A stretch of 8,181 nucleotides of DNA from Candidatus Altarchaeota archaeon (lineage in GTDB: Archaea > SpSt-1190). Below the pieces are notes generated by a model that did not search any database, was not told the DNA's origin, and worked only from the letters and a program-made list of their open reading frames with translations. The stretch covers positions 1 to 8,181 of the forward strand of contig JAUUZA010000030.1 in the NCBI GenBank assembly GCA_030590165.1, read 5' to 3'. Both the position numbers and the translations under genes were made by a program. Shown here piece by piece: positions 1 through 4,768 of the stretch (the first letter of the stretch is position 1; every line of letters starts with the position of its first letter).

Positions 1-1
1 A

Positions 2-373
2 AAAAATGAAAATATGTTTGAAAAAGTTGAAATTTACAAGGGTTTGAAAGTTAATGTTTTATCTCTTGAACATTTATTAGACTTCAAAATATCTCGATAT
101 AATTCACATAATAGAAATCTTGATTATTGTGATGTTTTGGCATTGGCTCCAGTTGTTGCTGAAAGAATTGAAAAAGGTAATTTTTCATATGATAATCTAA
201 ACACTCTCCTAACAGAGGTTTATCCAACTCATTCTGAAGAAAGTAATGAATTATACCAAAATTTCAAACATCTCGTTACTTTTTTCCAAGAAGAAAAAGC
301 CAATTCTGAAAAAATTACAAGGATGTACAACAAAATACACCAATGTATTGAAAACAGAACACCAAAAGAATAA
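2..373 (+). CDS. Probable nucleotidyltransferase-family protein, C-terminal part (5' end outside window)
   Basis: The reading frame is open from the first bases of the window to the TAA at 371-373. The ATG at 14 is therefore probably an internal Met, and the gene likely begins upstream. The visible part starts with a short strand-like segment (GLKVNVLSLEHLLDFKISRY) followed by R..DY.DVLAL. This resembles the end of the catalytic domain in minimal or DUF6036-like nucleotidyltransferases, where a 'v.vls.e.Ll..K' stretch precedes a conserved 'K/R..D..D...L' motif. The rest is a charged, helical tail without membrane segments. The family's catalytic GS...D.D motif would lie upstream and cannot be seen, so the assignment rests on a weak C-terminal resemblance. 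If right, such proteins are often substrate-modifying enzymes or toxin-antitoxin components. A stand-alone helical protein starting at ATG 14 cannot be excluded. Confidence 0.45.
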   Translation, partial: KNENMFEKVEIYKGLKVNVLSLEHLLDFKISRYNSHNRNLDYCDVLALAPVVAERIEKGNFSYDNLNTLLTEVYPTHSEESNELYQNFKHLVTFFQEEKANSEKITRMYNKIHQCIENRTPKE

Positions 374-446
374 TCAGACGGATAACAGATTCATCACACT
401 TTAATCAGATTCAATATCCTCATCACGAATAATAATGGTGCAAGAA

Positions 447-456
447 TTTTATAAAG
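447..456 (+). promoter_or_regulatory. TATA box, probable promoter of tRNA-Met
   Basis: TTTTATAAAG is the best archaeal box A-like site between the upstream gene and the tRNA. A start about 25 bp downstream would fall near 477, giving roughly 43 nt of leader before the mature tRNA 5' end. No TATA-like site lies at the usual 25-27 bp before 520. The leader contains a small hairpin, CTCCA (497-501) pairing with TGGAG (509-513). Confidence 0.45.
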
Positions 457-519
457 CATTGTAGCTTCTTCCTTTCCTACTGGGCTTTGGTCTCAGCTCC
501 ATTCGTATTGGAGTTTAAT

Positions 520-591
520 GGCGAGGTAGCTCAGTAGGTAGAGCGCTGGACTCATAATCCAGAGGCCGTGGGTTCGATCCCCACCCTCGCC
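520..591 (+). tRNA. tRNA-Met (anticodon CAT, elongator type)
   Basis: A full cloverleaf can be drawn. The acceptor GGCGAGG (520-526) pairs with CCTCGCC (585-591). The anticodon stem CTGGA/TCCAG encloses the loop CTCATAA, with CAT at 553-555. The T-arm GTGGG/CCCAC has loop TTCGATC. The discriminator is A592 and CCA is not encoded. The anticodon stem lacks the three stacked G-C pairs next to the loop that mark archaeal initiator tRNA. The stem-loop CTGGACTCATAATCCAG is typical of archaeal elongator tRNA-Met. A CAT anticodon can also belong to tRNA-Ile2, where C34 is modified to agmatidine. I consider that less likely because the acceptor starts GGCGAGG. Confidence 0.9.
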
Positions 592-596
592 ATATC

Positions 597-632
597 TTTT
601 TCTTATGCTATCAAGCGAAGCGAAAATAGTAT
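597..632 (+). terminator. T-run and following hairpin downstream of tRNA-Met
   Basis: Five T's (597-601) follow the tRNA by five bases, enough to resemble an archaeal T-tract terminator. Immediately downstream, ATGCTAT (605-611) pairs with ATAGTAT (626-632), 7 bp including one G-T. The 14-nt loop contains AAGCGAAGCGA, a motif that recurs in the GC-rich element at 2442-2492. The stem follows the T-run rather than preceding it, so it is not a classical intrinsic terminator. Confidence 0.4.
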
Positions 633-696
633 GTATGTAAACTGGACGCAGTTCACCCACACCCTCACTATATATTTTTCTCTCCAAAAATTTTTA

Positions 697-1803
697 TTAA
701 TAAGAATTCCAAATCTTAATTTGTTTATCTGGTTTCTTTCCAAACTCATACTTCTCAAAATGTTGACCCCATTGAGTCTTCATAAATTCACTAATGTATT
801 TTTTTCCAATAGTTGGATACCAAAGTTTATCATGATAAAACCCACTTGCAAAAATTGGAATATTAAACAAAGGAGTATGAAACAATAATTTCTCAACAAA
901 GGGTAAATACTTACTAAGTTTTGTTCGAAGCACTTGGTCGAAAAATACAACTGGGCTCTTCTTTGTTTTAAATCCAAAGTTTGGCAATTCGTCAAAATCA
1001 CCCATTAATTTTATTTCATCTGGTTCCCCAATACCTAATCCTCGTTCATGAGCAAGTCGAATATACTTAATATCCATTGGATTAAAGCCCATAATTTTTG
1101 ATGAAATTGCATCAATTGAAACTTGGTCTGCCCCAGCGAGTATAATATTTCCTTCAAAAGGAACCATAGTTCTTGGGCCAGCTCCATTCCCACAAACACT
1201 CCCATCCATCACAGCAAAAATTCCCTTATGAACTTCTTGCTGAATGGCAAGCAGGTCAACAAGAACTTCATGAATATATCTATGAGCATGATGTCGATAT
1301 TTTGGAATGAGCCCACCAAATGCATTCTTCATTGCTCCAGTTGTTGTAGTATGGCCATGAGTCTTCACAGTCGGTAACTGAACAACACTCTTACCTAAAA
1401 ACATTTTTGGAACAAGTATACCTTCCTTGAAAAGGTCATCCATTGCAAGCATTTCAGCTTCAGGATGGAAGGTTTCCCATTCAACATCAGTTAAAGAAAT
1501 AAAATCTCGTTTATACTTTTCTAAAACAGGAAGCCACTTATTTCCCCAAGCTCCCTTCCAAGGTTTTGTAACTACGGTTTGATTTTCAACAGGATAAACA
1601 TTACGATTCTTCAGTACATCAAGAACGGCTTCAAGTTGCCAAGGCGGTGTTGAACATGCCGGATAAAATAAGGACCAACTAAGATTAATTTTTAATATGA
1701 CTTCCTTACGAATATGGCGGGCATATCCTGCCAGTCTCATTGCTCGCTTACAATCCTTGATATACGTTGAAGGCGAAGTCTTAACAACTGCAATTTTACC
1801 CAT
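697..1803 (-). CDS. DUF362 domain-containing protein
   Basis: This 368-residue soluble protein belongs to the DUF362 family, whose biochemical role is not established; some relatives are fused to 4Fe-4S ferredoxin domains. Visible family motifs in order are VILKINLSW near 35-43, the hallmark KTHGHTTTTGAMKN at about 147-160 followed by GGLIP, a His-rich HHAHRYIH at 171-178, MDGSVCGNGAGP at 199-210, and a GADQVSIDAISSKIMGF block at 224-240. No CxxCxxC cluster is present; the only cysteines are at 18, 50 and 204, so this member carries no ferredoxin domain. No signal peptide or membrane segment is evident. The start codon (CAT at 1801-1803 on the plus strand) lies 49 bp from the divergent polyprenol kinase gene and about 25 bp from a shared TATA box. 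Co-expression is plausible, but no shared pathway is shown. Confidence 0.88.
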   Translation of the reverse strand: MGKIAVVKTSPSTYIKDCKRAMRLAGYARHIRKEVILKINLSWSLFYPACSTPPWQLEAVLDVLKNRNVYPVENQTVVTKPWKGAWGNKWLPVLEKYKRDFISLTDVEWETFHPEAEMLAMDDLFKEGILVPKMFLGKSVVQLPTVKTHGHTTTTGAMKNAFGGLIPKYRHHAHRYIHEVLVDLLAIQQEVHKGIFAVMDGSVCGNGAGPRTMVPFEGNIILAGADQVSIDAISSKIMGFNPMDIKYIRLAHERGLGIGEPDEIKLMGDFDELPNFGFKTKKSPVVFFDQVLRTKLSKYLPFVEKLLFHTPLFNIPIFASGFYHDKLWYPTIGKKYISEFMKTQWGQHFEKYEFGKKPDKQIKIWNSY

Positions 1804-1823
1804 AACAAAAATATTTTTCCAAC

Positions 1824-1833
1824 TTTAAATATT
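1824..1833. promoter_or_regulatory. Shared bidirectional TATA box between DUF362 gene and polyprenol kinase gene
   Basis: TTTAAATATT sits in the middle of the 49-bp divergent intergenic region. It reads as TTTAAATA on the plus strand and as AATATTTAAA on the minus strand, both good archaeal box A sequences. Its centre is about 25 bp from the start codon at 1853 and about 25 bp from the start codon at 1803. Transcription in either direction would begin at or next to the start codon, giving leaderless or nearly leaderless mRNAs. No separate second TATA box is visible in the gap. Confidence 0.65.
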
Positions 1834-1852
1834 AGGACGACTTAACCTTAAT

Positions 1853-2434
1853 ATGGGATTCGCAATTGATTTTGCATCACTCGTCCTTGGTTATCTTTAT
1901 GTTTCCTTAGCAATATTTCTCCATGAAAAAATTAGACGGAAATATGATGAATTTGTTTCAAGAAAAATTTTACATATTTTAGTTGGTAATGCCATACTTA
2001 TTCCCTTAATAATGGGCGCTAGTATTTGGGCCGCGGCTTTACCTTCATTCAGTTTTCTTATAATTAACACCATACTTTTGAAAAAACAATTTTGGAAAGG
2101 ATGGGAGGGAATTATCTCTTATCCTTTTTCTGTCTTAGTTTTAACTTATTTTGGATACACTTTCGATTTCATTTATTTACTCTTACCTATTTTCATTCTC
2201 GCTTATGGAGATTCTTTTGCTTCATTAATGGGAAAACTCATGTTCAAATCAGAGAAGAAAAGTCTTCAAGGAAGTCTTACTATGTTCCTAACAACTTTTG
2301 CAATTTCATTAGTATTTCTTAATCCCATTCAAACTTTGGCTGTTGCCCTTGTTGCAACTTTAGTTGAGGGTTCAAAGTGGGATAATCTTACAATCCCATT
2401 TGCAGTTGCTGGAACACTCTACTTAATTTTGTAA
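1853..2434 (+). CDS. CTP-dependent polyprenol kinase, SEC59/VTE5 family (dolichol/phytol kinase-like)
   Basis: This 193-residue integral membrane protein of the COG0170 dolichol/phytol kinase family has several hydrophobic helices. Known members use CTP to phosphorylate dolichol, phytol or related isoprenoid alcohols. Family motifs are visible: a cytoplasmic SRKILH near 36-41 after the first helix, GDSFASLMGK at 119-128, the KKSLQGS nucleotide-site motif at 135-141, and EGSKWDNLTIPF at 172-183 with acidic E172 and D177. All expected polar residues are present, so the protein should be active. The length is short but normal for archaeal and plant-type members. The ATG lies about 25 bp after a TATA box with no Shine-Dalgarno sequence, consistent with leaderless translation. 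It is divergent from DUF362, and the stop codon TAA abuts the terminator of the opposing tRNA-Pro transcript. The exact alcohol cannot be read from the sequence; geranylgeraniol, phytol-like alcohols and dolichol are all possible. Confidence 0.8.
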   Translation: MGFAIDFASLVLGYLYVSLAIFLHEKIRRKYDEFVSRKILHILVGNAILIPLIMGASIWAAALPSFSFLIINTILLKKQFWKGWEGIISYPFSVLVLTYFGYTFDFIYLLLPIFILAYGDSFASLMGKLMFKSEKKSLQGSLTMFLTTFAISLVFLNPIQTLAVALVATLVEGSKWDNLTIPFAVAGTLYLIL

Positions 2435-2492
2435 AAACGTCAACGGATTTCGAGGAGCCCGAGCGAAGCGAGTGGCGACGAAGAAATCGGTT
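2433..2492 (-). terminator. GC-rich hairpin plus T-run after tRNA-Pro (element A)
   Basis: Pairing (plus coordinates): AAC 2442-2444 with GTT 2490-2492, a G/G mismatch, GATTTC 2446-2451 with GAAATC 2483-2488, and GCC 2457-2459 with GGC 2474-2476. The apex CGAGCGAAGCGAGT lies at 2460-2473. On the minus strand the hairpin is followed by TTTTT (A's at 2433-2437). This is a plausible terminator for tRNA-Pro, and it overlaps the stop codon of the convergent kinase gene. The architecture matches the element after tRNA-Arg at 2960-3030. Confidence 0.6.
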
Positions 2493-2565
2493 GGGACCGC
2501 TGGGATTCGAACCCAGAGCCACGAATTCCCGAAACTCGCATGATACCAGATTACACTACGGTCCC
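2493..2565 (-). tRNA. tRNA-Pro (anticodon CGG)
   Basis: Read on the minus strand, the acceptor GGGACCG pairs with CGGTCCC. The anticodon stem CGAGT/ATTCG encloses loop TTCGGGA, with anticodon CGG at plus positions 2529-2531. The T-arm CTGGG/CCCAG has loop TTCGAAT. The 5-nt variable loop is TGGCT. The discriminator is A (2492) and CCA is not encoded. The D-arm layout resembles that of archaeal tRNA-Pro. The total is 73 nt, with no intron. Confidence 0.9.
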
Positions 2566-2587
2566 TTAGAAACATTACTTAATTAAA

Positions 2588-2597
2588 TATTATTAAA
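2588..2597 (-). promoter_or_regulatory. Possible TATA box for tRNA-Pro
   Basis: The minus strand reads TTTAATAATA here, centred about 27 bp upstream of the mature tRNA-Pro 5' end. This is the position expected if transcription starts at or near the first tRNA base. The whole 38-bp gap to the upstream small gene is AT-rich, so the match is suggestive only. Read-through from the upstream gene is the alternative. Confidence 0.35.
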
Positions 2598-2604
2598 GTT
2601 AGCT

Positions 2605-2895
2605 TCACAAAATTTTTTTGTAAGTATTTGAAAATAATTCTGGAACCCAATCATCGGAATGTTCTAAAATTCGTTTGAGACTTTTATCTTCTGCATTAAT
2701 TGACAAAAGACAAACATTTTCCAATTGCTTAGAAAAAGTTTCAATTAAATTAGAATGTCTTTCTAAATTAAGGTCAAGACCATAGGTGTCTATTCTTTCA
2801 ATATAAACTTCACTTCCTCGATTTTCGTATAATATTGTTGCTGAAAATCCATTTTCCTTTTTAAATTTTGACCGCGTATTAAATTCAGGAGACAT
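2605..2895 (-). CDS. Hypothetical protein, 96 aa
   Basis: I do not recognise this family. The predicted product is a small soluble protein with no signal peptide, membrane helix or metal-binding cysteine cluster. Its only Cys lies in a hydrophobic strand-like stretch (VCLLSIN). The layout suggests a mixed alpha/beta fold: a basic N-terminus (FNTRSKFKKENG), two strand-like segments (FSATILYENRG and SEVYIERID), a helix, another strand, and a charged C-terminal helix ending in lysines. It lies alone between tRNA-Arg and tRNA-Pro on the same strand. The start ATG (CAT at 2893-2895) has an AGAAGGAT purine stretch just upstream and a TATA-like palindrome about 24 bp away. Codon composition looks like its neighbours. 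It could be lineage-specific, and position alone gives no function. Confidence 0.6.
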   Translation of the reverse strand: MSPEFNTRSKFKKENGFSATILYENRGSEVYIERIDTYGLDLNLERHSNLIETFSKQLENVCLLSINAEDKSLKRILEHSDDWVPELFSNTYKKIL

Positions 2896-2913
2896 ATCCT
2901 TCTATATTTTGTC

Positions 2914-2924
2914 ATTTTAAAATA
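2914..2924 (-). promoter_or_regulatory. Possible TATA box for the 96-aa hypothetical gene
   Basis: The palindromic ATTTTAAAAT core is centred about 24 bp upstream of the start codon at 2895. This matches the spacing seen for the other first-in-operon genes in this window. The surrounding DNA is AT-rich, so confidence is limited. Confidence 0.35.
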
Positions 2925-2959
2925 TTAATTAATTACTAACATAACACCTGAAATTTACT

Positions 2960-3030
2960 CAAGGTTTTCGAGCGGAGCCCGAATCCCGCGTAGGGAAGGA
3001 GCGGGAGAAGGGCGTAGTGAGAAAAACTTG
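2960..3030 (-). repeat. GC-rich hairpin after tRNA-Arg (element B)
   Basis: Pairing (plus coordinates): CAAG 2960-2963 with CTTG 3027-3030, one mismatch, TTTTC 2965-2969 with GAAAA 3021-3025, GCCC 2977-2980 with GGGC 3010-3013, and an apical stem TCCCGC 2984-2989 with GCGGGA 3001-3006 closing an 11-nt loop. The outermost pair uses the last acceptor base of tRNA-Arg (3030). It shares outer architecture and the words TTTCGAG...GAGCCCGA with element A at 2442-2492, but has an extra apical stem. No long T-run follows on the minus strand. Confidence 0.6.
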
Positions 3031-3103
3031 AGCCAAGGGGGATTTGAACCCCCGATCTATGAGTCCGAAGCCCATCGCAGTATCCAAGCTGTGCTATTGG
3101 CCC
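3030..3103 (-). tRNA. tRNA-Arg (anticodon TCG)
   Basis: On the minus strand the acceptor GGGCCAA pairs with TTGGCTC, including one G-T. The anticodon stem ATGGG/CTCAT encloses loop CTTCGGA, giving anticodon TCG at plus positions 3066-3068. The T-arm GGGGG/CCCCC has loop TTCAAAT. The discriminator is A (3029) and CCA is not encoded. The total is 74 nt, with no intron. It would read CGA and other CGN codons, depending on wobble modification. Confidence 0.9.
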
Positions 3104-3124
3104 ATTACTACTTCAAATTTTTAG

Positions 3125-3134
3125 AATATAAAAC
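3125..3134 (-). promoter_or_regulatory. TATA box for tRNA-Arg
   Basis: The minus strand reads GTTTTATATT, a strong archaeal box A, centred about 26-27 bp upstream of the mature tRNA 5' end at 3103. That spacing predicts transcription starting at or within a few bases of the tRNA. Confidence 0.6.
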
Positions 3135-3164
3135 TAAGGAAAAAAATTAAATCAGAGAGTAAAG

Positions 3165-3171
3165 AATAAAA
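3165..3171 (+). promoter_or_regulatory. Possible TATA box for DUF92 gene
   Basis: AATAAAA is centred about 25 bp upstream of the ATG at 3193, the same spacing as the other predicted leaderless starts here. No Shine-Dalgarno sequence precedes the ATG, which is preceded by a T-run. The motif is weaker than the other boxes. Confidence 0.4.
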
Positions 3172-3192
3172 CCCAGTAGTAAGTAATTTTTT

Positions 3193-4473
3193 ATGAACTT
3201 CAATGCTTTTATTCCCTTACTTCCTTTAATGGCTGGTTTTCTTGTACGGTTTTTTTTAGAAGAAGACTGGAAAAGAGAAGTCGAAAAAGCTCTTTTTACA
3301 GGAGTTCTCCTTTTTGCAATTATACTCGGACTTAATTTTTCTGTCCTTCTTTTTTACTCAAGTTTAGTAATCTTAGCTTCCCTTGAAACAAAAACAATCT
3401 TCAGTTCAATATTTGGAGTCATTATAACTATCTTTGCTTATCTCGTTGCCAATCCTTTATTTTCAATAATTCCACTCGCATTGACAGGAATTGCAGAACC
3501 CTTAGCTCAATTCATAAACAGAATTTCAAAACGAACTTCACGTGGGTTCGGCTGGGCAATTTTCATGTCAACATTTTCAATAGCCGTGGCTTCATTTTTA
3601 TTTGTTTCTCTTGGACCAATCAATCCACTTTGGGGAGTACTCATAGGATTAATTGCAACATGGGCTTCGCATCTTGATACCAGATATGACAGTGCATATG
3701 TACTCATTGCAATGGGTTTCATTTATGGTGCACCTTCAGCCATAGTAATGGGATTTGGAATTAGTTTAATTTCAAGTTCACTTGCATACTATCTCAAATC
3801 ACTTGATTTCAATGGATTAGTTGGTGGAGTTCTTGTTGGAACCCTTGTCTTTGGGGCATCTCCTCTCCTCTTCTTCATAATGTTTGCCTTCTTAGTTTCA
3901 GCATCAATCCTTGGGAAAAAATCAAAACACAAAGACAATCGTTTTCATCAAAAAGGAAAAAGAAATGCAATTCAAGTACTTGCAAATGGATTTGGGCTCT
4001 CACTTGCCTCTCTTTTAATTCTTTCAGGATTTGATGCAATCGGAATGGGAATTGCTGCAGTAGCAGCATCAACTGCAGATACTTGGGCAACTGAACTTGG
4101 AAGTAGAAGTAAAAGAAAACCACGACTCATAACTACATTCAAATTTGTTGAAAAAGGAAGAAGCGGTGGAATAACACCCAAGGGTCTAATAGCAAGTTTA
4201 CTTGGCGGAACTTTTATTTTCATACTTACTCTTCCTTTCTATGGCTTTTTGTATTTAGCACAGGGACTCGTCGGTGGGGCACTTGGTTCACTTGTTGATT
4301 CATTAATGGGAGCTACTTGTCAAGGACTCTACAAATGTAGAATGTGTAATAAAATAACAGAGAACGAGACTCATTGCGGGAAAGCCACCATTCTTGAAAA
4401 AGGTTTGAGTTGGATGAATAATGATATGGTTAACTTACTTTCATCCATTATTGCAATGGCGGTGTTTATCTGA
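3193..4473 (+). CDS. DUF92 (VTE6-like) membrane protein with a degenerate SEC59/VTE5-like N-terminal domain
   Basis: This 426-residue polytopic membrane protein has a canonical DUF92/COG1836 C-terminal half from about residue 207. Visible there are KRNAIQVLANG (256-266), AASTADTWATELGSR (291-305), GRSGGITPKGLIASLLGG (322-339), GSLVDSLMGATCQ (365-377), a possible metal site C382xxC385...HC395, and a final GLSWMNNDMVN. Plant VTE6, a DUF92 member, is phytyl-phosphate kinase, which suggests CTP-dependent phosphorylation of an isoprenyl monophosphate. The first 200 residues are several helices that align with the kinase encoded at 1853-2434. GIAEPLAQFINRI (99-111) matches GDSFASLMGKLMF and SHLDTRYDSAYVLI (159-172) matches EGSKWDNLTIPF, but the GD and KKS residues are lost. 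The next gene starts 5 bp after the stop, implying co-transcription with Rpr2. The exact substrate is unproven. Confidence 0.8.
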   Translation: MNFNAFIPLLPLMAGFLVRFFLEEDWKREVEKALFTGVLLFAIILGLNFSVLLFYSSLVILASLETKTIFSSIFGVIITIFAYLVANPLFSIIPLALTGIAEPLAQFINRISKRTSRGFGWAIFMSTFSIAVASFLFVSLGPINPLWGVLIGLIATWASHLDTRYDSAYVLIAMGFIYGAPSAIVMGFGISLISSSLAYYLKSLDFNGLVGGVLVGTLVFGASPLLFFIMFAFLVSASILGKKSKHKDNRFHQKGKRNAIQVLANGFGLSLASLLILSGFDAIGMGIAAVAASTADTWATELGSRSKRKPRLITTFKFVEKGRSGGITPKGLIASLLGGTFIFILTLPFYGFLYLAQGLVGGALGSLVDSLMGATCQGLYKCRMCNKITENETHCGKATILEKGLSWMNNDMVNLLSSIIAMAVFI

Positions 4474-4478
4474 TAGCT

Positions 4479-4736
4479 TTGGAACGCATTCGAAAACTTC
4501 TATCAATGGCAAAGGATAGCCCACTCCAGAAGCGATATGTCAAATTGGCAAAAAAAGTATCAACTAGGACGCGTACACGCATTCCTTCTAACTTAAAGCG
4601 TCAAATATGCAAGGGGTGTAATGCACTTCTTATTCCAGGGAAAAATGCGACAGTAAGAATAAAACAAAAGAAACTCCGTATAAAATGTGCTGAGTGTGGT
4701 AAAATTCAGCTAATACCACTCAAACAAACACAGTAA
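4479..4736 (+). CDS. rnp4: Ribonuclease P protein component 4 (Rpp21/Rpr2 family)
   Basis: This is a protein subunit of archaeal RNase P, which removes 5' leaders from precursor tRNAs. In characterised archaea it acts as a heterodimer with Rpp29 on the RNA specificity domain. The 85-residue product has the family layout: an N-terminal helical pair (ERIRKLL and KRYVKLAKKVS), a basic linker, then a zinc ribbon with C44xxC47 and C70xxC73 around IPGKNATVRI. Length is slightly shorter than usual. The start is a TTG at 4479, 5 bp after the DUF92 stop. The in-frame ATG at 4506 would remove the conserved ERIRKL helix, so the TTG is preferred. No strong Shine-Dalgarno sequence is visible, so translation may be coupled to the upstream gene. 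The S19e promoter lies immediately after its stop codon. Confidence 0.9.
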   Translation: MERIRKLLSMAKDSPLQKRYVKLAKKVSTRTRTRIPSNLKRQICKGCNALLIPGKNATVRIKQKKLRIKCAECGKIQLIPLKQTQ

Positions 4737-4740
4737 ATTC

Positions 4741-4747
4741 TTATAAA
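4741..4747 (+). promoter_or_regulatory. TATA box of the S19e operon
   Basis: TTATAAA is centred 25 bp upstream of the ATG at 4769 and 5 bp after the Rpr2 stop codon. The spacing predicts a transcript beginning at or beside the ATG. It also argues against the in-frame TTG at 4754, which would lie upstream of the expected transcription start. Confidence 0.65.
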
Positions 4748-4768
4748 CTCTCTTTGAACTTTCAAGGT

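Noticed and set aside
520-591. tRNA-Ile2 or initiator tRNA-Met identity for the CAT tRNA
   Set aside because: The anticodon stem lacks the initiator's three G-C pairs, and the acceptor and anticodon arms match elongator tRNA-Met better than tRNA-Ile2. The Ile2 alternative is not fully excluded without tilS/tiaS-type identity analysis.
493-687. 64-aa open frame on the minus strand overlapping tRNA-Met
   Set aside because: It runs antisense through the whole tRNA (its GEGGDRTHGLW segment is the reverse complement of the T-arm region) and has no family resemblance; it is a shadow of the tRNA.
568-888. 106-aa plus-strand open frame from within tRNA-Met into the DUF362 gene
   Set aside because: It starts inside the tRNA and lies antisense to the well-supported DUF362 coding end; composition is that of an AT-rich shadow frame.
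2435-3103. A mobile element or integrated island at the tRNA pair
   Set aside because: No transposase, integrase, duplicated tRNA 3' end or flanking direct repeats are visible; the GC-rich hairpins are better treated as tRNA-linked structures.
3507-4223. Three antisense frames within the DUF92 gene
   Set aside because: The sense frame has continuous conserved motifs; the antisense frames have none and no promoters or ribosome binding sites.
4754-4768. Upstream TTG start for S19e, adding five residues
   Set aside because: It lies only about 10 bp after the TATA box, upstream of the expected transcription start, and the conserved N-terminus begins at the ATG at 4769.
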